DNA of 64,000 nt. Origin: JAHFUA01 sp963733935. Its GTDB lineage: Bacteria > Acidobacteriota > Terriglobia > Terriglobales > Acidobacteriaceae. The notes below the pieces were generated by a model. The model did no database searches and was not told where the DNA came from. It saw only the letters and a program-made list of their open reading frames with translations. Numbering within the stretch: position 1 is the first letter of the stretch; the number at the start of each line of letters is the position of its first letter. A program made the translations under genes and the position numbers. Location of the stretch: contig CAVTEQ010000014.1 in assembly GCA_963733935.1 (NCBI GenBank), positions 888,454 through 952,453 of the forward strand, read 5' to 3'. This document shows positions 35,059-46,582 of the stretch, one piece after another.

Positions 35059-36468
35059 TTATATGTTGATCGACAACCCGTACACGTTCTCCATGCCGTC
35101 GAACATGGCTTCGCTGAGCGTCGGGTGCGGGTGGACGGTAAACATCAGGTCCTCGACCGTCGCTTCCGCATCCATCGCGGCGACCGCTTCCGCGATCATC
35201 TCCGTCGCCTGTGGGCCAATGATGTGCACGCCCAGTATCTCGCCGTATTTTGCATCCGCCACCACCTTCACGAAACCCTCATGCGAGCCAACGATGCTCG
35301 CCTTGGAGTTCGCTGAAAAGGGAAACTTGCCGACCTTCACGTCGCGGCCCGCCTGCCGTGCCGCTGCTTCACTCATGCCGACGCTCGAAATTTGCGGCTC
35401 GCAGTAGGTACAGTTGGGGATGCGGTTGCGATTGAGCGGGCGCGCCGGTTTGCCGGCGATGTGTGCCACTGCCACCATGCCCTGCATAAAGGCGACGTGG
35501 GCCAGTTGCGGAAAACCAGCGATGATGTCGCCCACCGCGAAGATGCCAGGCTCTTCCGTCTCCATCCACTCGTTGGTGTGCACGAATCCGCGGTCAGCTT
35601 TGATCTTGGTCTTCTCCAAACCCACATTCGCCGTTTGGGGGGCCCGCCCCACGGCGATAAGAATCTTCTCGGCTTCGAGTTTCTGCTGCTTTCCATCCGG
35701 CGGCGTAAACGTCACCGCTATCCCACTCTTCGTCTTCTCAATCTTCTCGACTTTGGTTCCGGTGAAGGACTTGATGCCTCGTTTGCCGAAAGCGCGCGTC
35801 AGTTCCTTCGAAATCTCCTCATCCTCGAGCGGCACCATGCGCGGCAGCATTTCGAGAATAGTCACATCGCAATCGAATGATTTGTAGATCGACGCGAACT
35901 CGACTCCAACCGCCCCAGCGCCCACCACGACTAGTGACTTCGGGATCGCTTTCAGGTCGAGAATTTCGATGTTGCTCAGGATCCGATCGCCCGCCTCAAG
36001 GCCCGGCAGCATCTTGGCTTCGGACCCGGTCGCAAGAATTACATTCTTGGCTTGAACACTTGATCCACCCTGAACCTCGACCGTGAGCATCCCGTCTTTG
36101 CGCGGCCCAGTCAGCCGGCCGTATCCCTTTACGACCGTGACCTTATTCTTGCGCATCAGGAATTCGAGGCCCTTCGTGTGCTTCAGCACGATTTTGTTCT
36201 TGCGTTCCTGGATCGTCGCCCAGTTCAGCTTCGCGCCTTCTGTTCCCTCGATGCCGAATTCCTTGCCTGCCTTCAGGTGGTCATAGATCTCGGCATTGAA
36301 CAGGAGCGCCTTGGTGGGGATGCAGCCCACCTGCAGGCAAGTGCCGCCCAGGCGTTCATTCTTCTCGATAACGCAGGCCTTCAGGCCCAACTGTCCGGCG
36401 CGGATGGCGGCGGTATAGCCGCCGGGCCCGGACCCGATGATGGCCACATCGTAGATAGTCTCAGCCAA
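35059..36468 (-). CDS. lpdA: Dihydrolipoyl dehydrogenase (E3)
   Basis: 469 residues from a TTG at 36468, which has AGAGGAG seven bases upstream; the frame extends 13 codons further without a site. FAD-binding VAIIGSGPGGYTAAIRAGQLG opens the protein. The redox disulfide is GGTCLQVGCIPTKAL; an NAD-binding LVVVGAGAVGVEFASIY follows near residue 175. The C-terminal interface shows HPHPTLSEAM with the active-site His. It reoxidises dihydrolipoamide of E2 with NAD+. It lies in the same strand order as lipB, E1 and E2. Confidence 0.94.
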   Translation of the reverse strand: MAETIYDVAIIGSGPGGYTAAIRAGQLGLKACVIEKNERLGGTCLQVGCIPTKALLFNAEIYDHLKAGKEFGIEGTEGAKLNWATIQERKNKIVLKHTKGLEFLMRKNKVTVVKGYGRLTGPRKDGMLTVEVQGGSSVQAKNVILATGSEAKMLPGLEAGDRILSNIEILDLKAIPKSLVVVGAGAVGVEFASIYKSFDCDVTILEMLPRMVPLEDEEISKELTRAFGKRGIKSFTGTKVEKIEKTKSGIAVTFTPPDGKQQKLEAEKILIAVGRAPQTANVGLEKTKIKADRGFVHTNEWMETEEPGIFAVGDIIAGFPQLAHVAFMQGMVAVAHIAGKPARPLNRNRIPNCTYCEPQISSVGMSEAAARQAGRDVKVGKFPFSANSKASIVGSHEGFVKVVADAKYGEILGVHIIGPQATEMIAEAVAAMDAEATVEDLMFTVHPHPTLSEAMFDGMENVYGLSINI

Positions 36469-36574
36469 GGGCGTGCTCCTCTGGTGGGATTGCGACGAAG
36501 AAACCAATCAATGATTGTACGACAGGAGTCGGGAATTCACGCGTTTGCGGATCAACGCCGAGGCTGACGGCAGA

Positions 36575-37676
36575 TCACACAGAATCTTGGCACGGCGAAG
36601 AAGTGCGAGCAGCATCTTTCGCAAAGTACGTGAGGATGATCGACGCCCCGGCGCGCCGAATCGACGTCAGCGATTCCATCATGACGCGCTCGCGGTCGAT
36701 CCAATTGTTGCGCGCCGCGGCCATAATCATGGCGTACTCGCCCGAGACCTGATACGCAGCCAGCGGAACATCGAATCTCTCCCGAGCTGCGTGGATCACG
36801 TCGAGGTAGGGCATGGCGGGCTTGACCATCACCATGTCGGCGCCTTCTTCAAGGTCGAGCTCGATCTCGCGCATGGCTTCGCGCAGATTCGCGCCATCCA
36901 TCTGGTAGGAGCGGCGGTCGCCGAATTGCGGCGCCGAATCCGCCGCCTCGCGGAATGGCCCATAGAACGCCGAGGCAAACTTCGCCGCATAAGAAAGGAT
37001 GGGGATGTTGGTGAAGCCGGCTTCGTCGAGCCCCTTGCGAATAGCGGCGACGCGCCCGTCCATCATGTCCGAGGGAGCGATGATGTCCATACCGGCGCGC
37101 GCCTGCGAGACTGCCGTCTCTGGCAAGGATCTCCAGCGTGGCGTCGTTGACGATTTCATACTCGCCAGCGGCCGCGGTTGCCATCTTGTGGATCGTCTGC
37201 GGCAGATTCTTCTTCTCGACGACCATCGCCTTGGTGGCGGCCCGTGCGCCCAGGGACCGCGGCGCAGTCGCTTGCCGCACGATCCCGCAATGTCCGTGCG
37301 ACATGTACTCACACAGGCAAACATCGCCCATCATCAAGAGGCCGGGGACTTCGCTCTTGATGGCGCGGGTCGCGCGCTGCACGATGCCGTCATCGGCCCA
37401 GGCGCCGGTGGCGACTTCGTCCTTCGTCTCCGGGAGGCCGAACAGAATGGTCGAGGGAACGCCCAGCGACTTGAGCTCTCGCGCTTCCTTCACTGCCTCG
37501 TCCACCGACAGGTTGTACACGCCAGGCATGGAGCCCACTTCCTTGCGCACGCCCTCGCCCGGACAGACGAACATCGGGTAGACGAACGCGTCGGGCGTGA
37601 GGCGCGTTTCGCGCACGAAATTGCGCATCTGCTCCGAGCGCCGGAGGCGTCGCATGCGGGTGATGGGAAAGCTCAT
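36575..37676 (-). CDS. hemB: Delta-aminolevulinic acid dehydratase (porphobilinogen synthase), one apparent frameshift
   Basis: The frame from ATG 37676 covers MRRLRRSEQMRNFVRETRLT, DAFVYPMFVCPG and the zinc-binding GDVCLCEYMSHGHCG. Near 37120 one extra base breaks it; skipping it gives EILAETAVSQARAGMDIIAP and the second frame to 36575, about 366 residues in all. Active-site lysines are in LSYAAKFASAFYGPFREAA and VMVKPAMPYLD. It condenses two 5-aminolevulinate molecules to porphobilinogen for haem. Since the gene is normally essential, the break is probably a sequence error. Confidence 0.88.
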
Positions 37677-37701
37677 GGTGCCTAAATTCTAGCACTTCGG
37701 A

Positions 37702-37788
37702 TATCGCCGAAATCGCACGAAATCGCCGGAATCTGAACGGTCCTTCCAATTTCGGCGATTCCGGCGATTACGCGCGATTCCGGCGATA
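37702..37788. repeat. Large palindrome between hemB and mutS2
   Basis: 31-base arms (37702-37732 and 37758-37788) match at 28 of 31 inverted positions (ATTCCGGCGATT..). The right arm contains the probable -10 (GATAAT, 37785-37790) of mutS2, so folding could affect both divergent genes. Confidence 0.82.
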
Positions 37789-37801
37789 ATAGTGCGAACT
37801 T

Positions 37802-40317
37802 ATGCCGTCCCTCCTCCACCCCAGCGCCCGCGCTTTGGAGTTCGATTCCATGCGCGATATGCTGCGTGCCTACGTCTACTCGCCCTTGGGCCAGGCTAAG
37901 ATCGCGGCGCTCGCTCCCTCGGACGACCCCGACTGGATCGAGCGCCAGCAGCAGCTCACCGCGGAGATTCGCGAGTTTCTGCGCGTGGGCGCGCGCTTCG
38001 AGTTCTCCGGCCTGCTGGATCCGACAGCGCTGGTGGATAAGTCCCGTATCGAAGGTGCAGTGCTCGAAACCGCCGAGATCCGCGACATTGTTCTGGTAGC
38101 GGACCGCGCCGACGAGTGGCGCCACATCGCGCGGCAGCCTCCGTCCCAGATGAAGCTGGAGTTCGCGGCGGTTTCCGAGCTTTCCTCCACACTCGCTGAC
38201 TTTACCGACTTTCTCCGCTTTTTCAGCAACAAGATTCTGCCCGATGGAACGCTCGACGACCGCGCGTCGCCCGAGCTGGCGCGTATTAGGCGCGAGATCG
38301 AGCGCCAAAAGCGGCTGATCCAGGAGTCTCTGCGCGCCTACCTGCGGCGCCTCGCCGAAGGCGGCACGGTGCAGGACGAACTCATCACCATCCGCGGCGA
38401 GCGCTTCGTCATCCCGGTAAAGATCGAGCAGAAGCGCCGCGTGCAAGGCGTCGTCCACGGCGCGAGTTCCAGCGGCCAAACCGTGTTTGTCGAGCCGCTC
38501 GAGACCATCGAGCAGAACAACGAACTGGTGCGGATGTTGGAGGAAGAGCAGGTTGAGGTCCATCGCATCCTGCTGGAGATGACGCGACGGATCCGAGAGC
38601 AAGCAGACGCCATTCTGACCGCGACCGCCGTCCTGGCCGAACTGGAACTGCAATTTGCAAAAGCCCGCTTCGCCGTAGACTACGACTGCACCGCGCCTCG
38701 CTTTCGTAGCGCCGGCGTCTCGCCGGCTATGGGCGAGGGCATCTTGCCTTCGCCGGTGGCGGGCGGGACGCCCGCCACGACAGCCGCCGGGACGGCGGCG
38801 CTACCTGGGATGATCCTCCGCAATGCTCGCCATCCCGTGCTGGAGCGCACGCTGAAAGCTCGCGGCGCAAACATCGTCCCTGTCAGCATTGAACTCGAGC
38901 CACCCAACCATCAGCTCGTCATCAGCGGTCCCAACACCGGCGGAAAGACAGTGGCGCTCAAGACCATCGGCCTACTGGTGCTGATGGCGCAATCCGGCAT
39001 TCCGATTCCCGCGGAGCGCGCCGCAATGCCGGTGTTCGACGCCGTGCTCGCCGACATCGGCGATTACCAGTCGATCGAGCAGAACCTCTCCACTTTCTCT
39101 GCGCACGTCACCAACATCGATTTCATCTCCCGCACGGCCACGCCGCAGTCGCTCGTGCTGCTGGACGAGCTTGGCTCCGCTACCGATCCGGCGGAGGGCG
39201 CTGCCCTGGCCGTGGCCATCGCCGATCACTTTCGCCAAACAGGCGCCATCAGCATCATCTCGACGCATCACACGTCGCTCAAGGTGTACGCCACCAATAC
39301 TCCTGGGGTCCTCAATGCCGCGGTTGGCTTTGATGAGTCGACGCTGCAGCCCACGTACGAGCTGAAGATGGGCGTGCCCGGCGCGTCGGCCGGAATCAAC
39401 ATCGCGCAGCGCCTGGGGCTGAATCCCGGCATCGTGTCGGCGGCACGCGCCTCGCTGGGCAGCCAGGCCCAGGACATCGCTCGCTTCCTCGACCGCCTGC
39501 ACGCCGAGCTTCGCCAGGCCGAACAGGAGCGCCAACGCCTGCAGCAGCGCGAGCAGGAAATGGCACGCGAGAACGCCAGCGCCTGGAAGCCGAGGGCATG
39601 AAGGAGCAGCGGCAGCGCGTGCGCGAGATGGAGAAGAAGCTCGACGCTATCTTCCGCGACTTCGAGTACCACGCCCGTGAGACCGTGAACGCTATCCAGG
39701 ACCGTGCGCAGGCGCTCAAGCTGTCCAAAGATGCCGAGCGGCGCATCTCCCGCCTGCGTCGCGAATTCAAGGACCAGTTCGATGCCGCCGTGGTGGCTCA
39801 CGCAACCGGCGCCGATCGCGGCGATCCGAACGCGCGACCCAGCGAAGTGAAGCACGTCTCCGAGGGCGACACCGTCAAGCTGAAGTCACTGGGCCGCAAC
39901 GCCGTCATCAAGCGCCGTGTCGACGACAACACCTTTGAAGTCGAGATGGGCGCCATGAAGATGAAGGTCGGGCGCGACGATATCGCCGAGGTCGTCATAC
40001 GAGCCGCGGATTCGCCGCTTACCGCCGCCCGCGCCCAGGGGATATCGGTCTCCGTGGCGGAAAGCGGCGGAGCGCCCAGCGAGATTAACGTGATTGGCAA
40101 AAACGTCGATGAGGCCACAGCGCGCATAGAAAAATTTCTCGATCGTGCTTTTCTTGCCGGGCTGCCGCGTGTCCGGATCGTGCACGGCAGCGGCATGGGT
40201 ATCCTGCGCAAGGCTCTGCGCCAGTACTTGCAGAACCATCCGCAGGTGGCCTCAATCTCAGAGCCACCGCAGAATGAGGGCGGAGCGGGGGCGACGGTGG
40301 TGGAACTCAGGGTGTGA
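37802..40317 (+). CDS. mutS2: MutS2 family ATPase/endonuclease (one apparent frameshift, in-frame repeat insertion)
   Basis: About 838 residues if a missing base near 39580 is restored. The first frame (to 39601) holds the helical clamp and the ATPase with Walker A SGPNTGGKTVALKTIGLL, VFDAVLADIGDYQSIEQNLS, VLLDELGSATDPAEGAAL and ISTHHTSLK. The second frame (39598-40317) has a coiled region, a KOW-like segment and the Smr nuclease domain (EINVIGKNVDEATARIEKFL ... RVRIVHGSGMGILRKALR). MutS2 acts on recombination intermediates or collided ribosomes. A REP-pair element adds about 33 residues just before the ATPase. No Shine-Dalgarno; -10 GATAAT ends 11 bases before ATG. Confidence 0.88.
38706..38804. 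repeat. REP-pair (REPIN-like) element inside mutS2, copy 2
   Basis: 99 bp between GTAGCGCC and GGCGCTAC. Read in frame as SAGVSPAMGEGILPSPVAGG and TPATTAAGTAALPG. The right half is almost identical to copy 1 at 25.8 kb. Confidence 0.9.
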
Positions 40318-40476
40318 GGAAACGATGACCATAGGCGAGGCTTCGCTCGCTCGCCCAGCCGAGGCCTACGCGAAGCAATTCCCACAGCATTTCCACTGCG
40401 AATACAATGATTTCGATTCCGCTCTGGTGCTCGTTCGGCGAAAATCCCCACGGGGACTTCTGTCCGCGCTCTACCC

Positions 40477-42359
40477 ATGGCCAACCCCGGTGACTTCGCA
40501 TATACGGTGAAGCAGCAGGCGGACATCGTCCGCATCATCGGCGACTACGTGAAGCTGAAGAAGGCCGGCGCGCAGAACTTCTCCGGCCTCTGCCCCTTCC
40601 ACCATGAGAAGACAGCTTCGTTTTCTGTGAACACCACGCGGCAGTTTTATCACTGCTTCGGGTGCAAGGCTTCCGGCGACGTGCTCGCCTTCGTCCAGAA
40701 GATTGAGAACATCACCTTTCCCGAAGCCGTGCGGCTGGTGGCGCAGAAGGTCGGCATCCCGCTGCCGAAGCAGACCTACGCGACCGAGGGCGAAGCCCGA
40801 GAAGCACGCCTTCGCGGAATTCTGGTGGACCTGAACGAGCGCGCTTGCGTGTTCTTCGAAGAGCAGTTGCGGCGGCCAGAGGGCGCGCGAGCGCGCGAAT
40901 ATCTTGCCGGGCGTGGGCCTGACTGACGAAGCAATCAAGACCTTCCGCATCGGCTTTGCGCCGGACTCAGGCTTCATCTTGCGCGATCGCTTGAAGGGTG
41001 CTGGCGGATGAAGAAACGCTGAAGGCGTCGGGATTGTTCTCGTGGAAGCAGCCAGAGGACGACGGTCGTAAGTCGCAAGTCGCAAGTCGTGAGCAAGAAC
41101 CGGCTCGCGACTCGCGACCTACGACTCACGACTCCACGACCATTTACTCCAAGTTCCGCAACCGGGTGATGTTCCCCATCACGAACGAATCCGGAAAAGT
41201 CATCGCCTTCACCGGCCGGACGCTGGAGACCGGCGACAAAGCAGGGCCGAAGTACCTGAATTCGTCCGAGACGGCGATCTATTCCAAGTCGCGCGTGCTC
41301 TACAACCTCGACCGGGCCCGCGAGGGCATCCGCCGGGCAGGGTACGTGATCCTAGTCGAAGGCCAGATGGACTGCATTTCACTGTTCATGGCCGGATTTC
41401 GCCAAGTTATCGCCAGCTCCGGGACAGCCTTCACCGACGCGCAAATTCGGTTGCTCTCGCGCCACACTAATAAGATCGTCGTAAACTTTGATCCCGACAC
41501 AGCGGGCATCGCCGCTGCGGAGCGCTCGCTGGCGATGCTGGTAGCAGAAGATTTCGAGATCCGCGTGCTTACGCTTGATTCGGGATTCGATCCCGATCTA
41601 TTCATCCGCCGCAAAGGGCGTGACGCGTACGAGGAAGCTCTCAAGAGTTCGCAGCGATACTTTGACTACCTGATCGAGCGCGCACGCACTCAGTTTCCCG
41701 TGCGCTCGCCCGAGGGCAAAGTGAAGGCCGTTAACTATCTGTTGCCACACTTGCAGCAGGTGCCGCACCGCATCGCCCGCGACGACTTGGCCGCTGACAT
41801 TGCCCAGAAGCTGGGCATCGACTCCGCCGTGCTGCGGCAGGAACTGAAGCATGCCGCTGCCGTCCGTTCCTCTACGGTTAAGGCTGCGCCGGAAGCCCAG
41901 ATCACCGACGCGGAACGCATCATCATCCGCGCGCTGGCCGCAGGCGGGGAGGTGAACGGGGAAGCGGAAGCTTCCGACCGTTCGGGCGAAGACCATCTGC
42001 CTGACCTGCGCCGCCAGGCCCAATACACCCTGGGGAATGAGCCGTTATACGTGGGTTTGGCAACTGAGTCCCTGCTCCAGAGCCTCTTGGACGCTCCCGA
42101 GCCGGGCGATCCGCTGTCGTTGCCGCTTTCGGACTTTGACCGGCAGACGCTGGCGGCTATCCTGATGCGGGAAGACGAGCCCTTGACACTGGAACTGCTC
42201 GAAGGCGCATTTGTGGCGCTTCGCCGCCGGCATCTGGAGCACGAGCAGCAGCAGGTGAAATCGCAAATCCTCGAGGCGGAGCGCCGCAACGATGGTTCTG
42301 CGCTGGCGGAGTTGGTGCAGGAAAAACTAAGAATCGACCGCGCCCTGGCGACCCATTGA
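40477..42359 (+). CDS. dnaG: DNA primase DnaG (two apparent frameshifts, in-frame palindrome insertion)
   Basis: Three consecutive frames: 40477-40926, a middle piece (LTDEAIKTFRIGFAPDSGFI) and 40998-42359. Each change needs one extra base removed, at GGG runs near 40916 and 40986-40996. The N-terminal zinc finger is CPFHHEKTASF...FYHCFGCKASGD. The TOPRIM core shows YVILVEGQMDCISL and VNFDPDTAGIAAAERS. A C-terminal helicase-interacting domain follows. Primase makes RNA primers for replication. Between 'EDDGR' and 'TIYSKFRNRVMF' about 22 residues come from an inserted palindrome. As dnaG is essential, the shifts are probably sequence errors. Confidence 0.9.
41064..41140. repeat. Palindrome inserted inside dnaG
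   Basis: Units 'gtcgtaagtcgcaagtcgcaagtcgtgag' and inverted 'gcgactcgcgacctacgactcacgactc' form a hairpin of about 77 bp, translated as KSQVASREQEPARDSRPTTH. Confidence 0.8.
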
Positions 42360-42584
42360 GGAAGGCGCGAGGCGTATTTTTTATCGACCTCCGCGAAACT
42401 ATCTAAGTCATTGAATCATCTAAATCTTATCGGTCTTGTGCAGGGCAGGCTGGAACTCAATTAATCAAAAATGTGCTAACATCATAGGGTTTCGCCATTG
42501 ACCCTTTCTACCAACTTCTCCCTGCCGCATAAACTACAGGGCACGGGTGCGCTCGCTGCGGCACGCCACCGATGAGGATTTGCA

Positions 42585-44282
<1,698 letters not shown>

Positions 44283-44287
44283 GGCAG

Positions 44288-44355
44288 CCACGGATTGACG
44301 CGGATCGTCACGGATTTCTATCCGTGTTAATCCGCGCAAATCCGTGGCGTTTTTT
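44288..44355 (+). terminator. Dispersed palindrome acting as rpoD terminator
   Basis: Stem CCACGGATTGACGCGGAT (44288-44305) pairs with ATCCGCGCAAATCCGTGG (44330-44347), with a smaller hairpin inside. TTTTTT follows at 44350-44355. It lies six bases after the rpoD stop. Confidence 0.75.
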
Positions 44356-44406
44356 CTTTTGACCTTTACCCGGTGCAAGTCGCCGAATTTCCGACTGCTT
44401 TTCCTT

Positions 44407-44628
44407 CTATTTCCACAGGAAACGCACAAACTCCACAGCTTCTTCACAATCGCAGGTTGGTTTCTCCTTGTCCCGAATCGGCTCCTCGGGCAAAGTCACG
44501 TGCAACGACAGAGTGCGATGTGCAAAGCGCACGTTGCCTTGGGCGTCTGGTTGGAAGAGAACACGCCTGCTTCGGCGGGCGCGCCTGGTTCGAAGCCCTT
44601 CGGGGATTTGTGACCGGGCCTCAGCCAT
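44407..44628 (-). CDS. Possible small protein downstream of rpoD (minus strand)
   Basis: From ATG 44628 it encodes 73 residues: AEARSQIPEGLRTRRARRSR, then RVLFQPDAQGNVRFAHRTLS and EKPTCDCEEAVEFVRFLWK with a CDC pair. A GTG at 44640 would add four residues. No clear ribosome site is present. The composition is protein-like, but I recognise no family, and it may be non-coding. Confidence 0.35.
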   Translation of the reverse strand: MAEARSQIPEGLRTRRARRSRRVLFQPDAQGNVRFAHRTLSLHVTLPEEPIRDKEKPTCDCEEAVEFVRFLWK

Positions 44629-44639
44629 AAAGGATGCCA

Positions 44640-44807
44640 CCGTGACGGCCGGTCCGACTCACGTGAGCGAACTCACCGGACTTGGTTGGAGGAACGGAGG
44701 GGAAGGCAGCAGCAGCGTCACCGCCGGAAGGGTCGTGGCGCAGCTTTGTCACATCACACTTTCACGAGGCGGCTTGCGTGGCTGGCGCAAGCCGCCCTTC
44801 GTTTTTT
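44640..44807 (+). ncRNA. Candidate structured small RNA ending in a strong terminator
   Basis: No convincing ORF covers this part, yet it ends in an excellent terminator (stem GGCGGCTTGCG/CGCAAGCCGCC at 44768-44778 and 44786-44796, then GTTTTTT). The upstream part contains further inverted segments (for example GTCCG...CGGAC around 44661-44690). No known RNA family was recognised; SRP RNA and tmRNA hallmarks are absent. It could also be a leader or the tail of an unseen gene. The rest of the 44283-45152 gap holds only palindromic repeats. Confidence 0.35.
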
Positions 44808-44817
44808 GGGGATTTCT

Positions 44818-44925
44818 CTTACCGCGGATCACCGCGGATATACACCGATAAGAAATCAACCCCCGAGGCGCAGAGGGCGCCCATGAACAAAACTCGGCGT
44901 GCTCGGCGTCCCGGCGGTGACATCA
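44818..44925. repeat. Cluster of degenerate palindromic repeats before dnaB
   Basis: Begins accgcggatcaccgcggat and continues with cccgaggcgcagagggcgcc...ctcggcgtgctcggcgtcccggcgg. Both units resemble elements at 24.1 and 13.2 kb. Confidence 0.7.
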
Positions 44926-45152
44926 GTTTTTCTTCGCTCGCAGGGATCACTTCTGTGTCACAATTCCGCTGCTCTAGGCGCTAACCTTCACGTCGCCAGA
45001 CACACCCCGATAGTTGGACGTGCGACTGCATTTCTCTCTCCGCGAATTTTTAATTGCGTGATGCTTTTCCAGAGGGCTTTCGCACATTAGCGGATGACGA
45101 TCTTCGGCGGCTTAGCTACTCTCCCAGAACCATACTGAGAATTGCTAGGCTG

Positions 45153-46544
45153 TTGGCGACCACTGACTACAACATCGAGCGCGGTTTGCCCTCCGCCATT
45201 GAGGCGGAGCGGTCAATCCTTGGCGCCATTCTGCTGGACGCTAACAGCTATAACCAGGCAGCCGAATCACTTCACCCGGACGACTTCTCCCTCGACTCAC
45301 ACCGGCGCATCTTCTCGCGGATGATGGACCTGGACGCCAGTGGGCGTCCCATCGACATCATCACGCTGCAGGAAGAGCTCAGCCGTCACAAAGAGCTGGA
45401 GTCGATCGGCGGCGTGGCCTATGTAGCTTCGCTGACCGACGGCGTTCCCCGTCGGCCTTCGATCGAGCACTATGTACGGATGGTGCGCGACAAAGCGCTG
45501 CTGCGCGGGCTCATCAATGCCGCGAACGGCGCCATTGCCAGCGCGCTCGAGCAAGCTGACCCAGCAGAAGAAATTCTGGACGCGGCCGAAGCCGCCATCT
45601 TTCAGGTCTCCGACAAGCGCTTGGGCCGGGGTTTCCTCACCATCCCGCAGATTGTCCAGGAGTCCTTCGGCTCACCCGACGCGCTGATCGCGCCTGGCGC
45701 GCACATCACCGGCCTGGAATCCCATTTCAAGATCTTTGACGAGAAGACGCGCGGCTTGCAGCGGGCTGACCTGATCATCGTGGCCGGGCGCCCGTCGATG
45801 GGCAAGACCGCATTCGCCATGAATATCGCCGAGAACGTCGCCGTGCTGGACAAGCGCGTGGTAGCGGTGTTCTCGCTGGAAATGTCGCGGGAAGCGCTGC
45901 TCCGGCGCCTGCTCTTCTCCCACGCCCGCGTGGACGCCTACAAGATGTCCACCGGCTTCGTGACCCGTGAGGACACGGGGAAGCTGGCGACCGCGCTCAG
46001 TTCGCTGAGCGACGCCCCCATCTTTATCGACGACACCCCTGGCGTCAGCGTGCATGAGATGCGCGCCAAGGCCCGCCGCCTCAAGCAACAGCAGCAGAAC
46101 CAGCTCGACCTCATCGTTGTCGACTACTTGCAACTCATGGCCGCCACCCCTGTCGGCGGCAAGCGCTTCGAGAACCGCACCCAGGAAGTCTCCGCCATTT
46201 CGCGAGGGCTCAAGGCTCTCGCCAAGGAACTCAACGTCCCGGTGATAGCGGTTTCGCAGTTGAGCCGCGCGCCGGAAGCCCGCGGCGGCGACCACCGCCC
46301 ACAGCTCTCGGATCTCCGCGAGTCGGGGTCGATCGAGCAGGACGCCGACGTGGTCGCGTTCCTGTTTCGCGAGGAGTACTACAAGAAGGATGATCCCGAC
46401 CTCGATGGGGTCGCCGAACTGATCATCGGCAAGCAACGCAACGGTCCCACGGGGACCATTCGCCTCGCCTTTCGCAAAAACTTTACCCGATTCGACAACC
46501 TGGCGGATGAGCACGAGGCCGGCATGGCGCCGGGCGAGTTCTGA
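45153..46544 (+). CDS. dnaB: Replicative DNA helicase DnaB
   Basis: About 463 residues. The N-terminal domain begins PSAIEAERSILGAILLDANS. The RecA-like motor has Walker A VAGRPSMGKTAFAMNIAENV, then FSLEMSREALLRRLLF, Walker B LDLIVVDYLQLM and DLRESGSIEQDADVVAFLFR. DnaB unwinds DNA at the fork and interacts with DnaG, also in this window. The frame opens at 45054, but the sequence before the TTG at 45153 (ATTDYNIERGLPS) does not look DnaB-like, so I placed the start there. No strong Shine-Dalgarno distinguishes the choices. Confidence 0.92.
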   Translation: MATTDYNIERGLPSAIEAERSILGAILLDANSYNQAAESLHPDDFSLDSHRRIFSRMMDLDASGRPIDIITLQEELSRHKELESIGGVAYVASLTDGVPRRPSIEHYVRMVRDKALLRGLINAANGAIASALEQADPAEEILDAAEAAIFQVSDKRLGRGFLTIPQIVQESFGSPDALIAPGAHITGLESHFKIFDEKTRGLQRADLIIVAGRPSMGKTAFAMNIAENVAVLDKRVVAVFSLEMSREALLRRLLFSHARVDAYKMSTGFVTREDTGKLATALSSLSDAPIFIDDTPGVSVHEMRAKARRLKQQQQNQLDLIVVDYLQLMAATPVGGKRFENRTQEVSAISRGLKALAKELNVPVIAVSQLSRAPEARGGDHRPQLSDLRESGSIEQDADVVAFLFREEYYKKDDPDLDGVAELIIGKQRNGPTGTIRLAFRKNFTRFDNLADEHEAGMAPGEF

Positions 46545-46582
46545 GCCACACGCCCGCGGTGGCGGGAGGACGGAGATGCAAG

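Noticed and set aside
40325..40510. 61-residue ORF between mutS2 and dnaG
   Set aside because: It overlaps the dnaG start, has no convincing ribosome site, and its end is dnaG read in another frame.
40916..40998. Programmed frameshifting in dnaG
   Set aside because: No slippery sequence with a downstream structure is evident, two shifts would be needed, and similar shifts are scattered in neighbouring genes, so sequence error is simpler.
44640..44720. SRP (4.5S) RNA because of 'ggggaaggcagcagc'
   Set aside because: The required loop sequence (AGGTCCGGAAGGAAGCAGCC type) and its pairing are not present.
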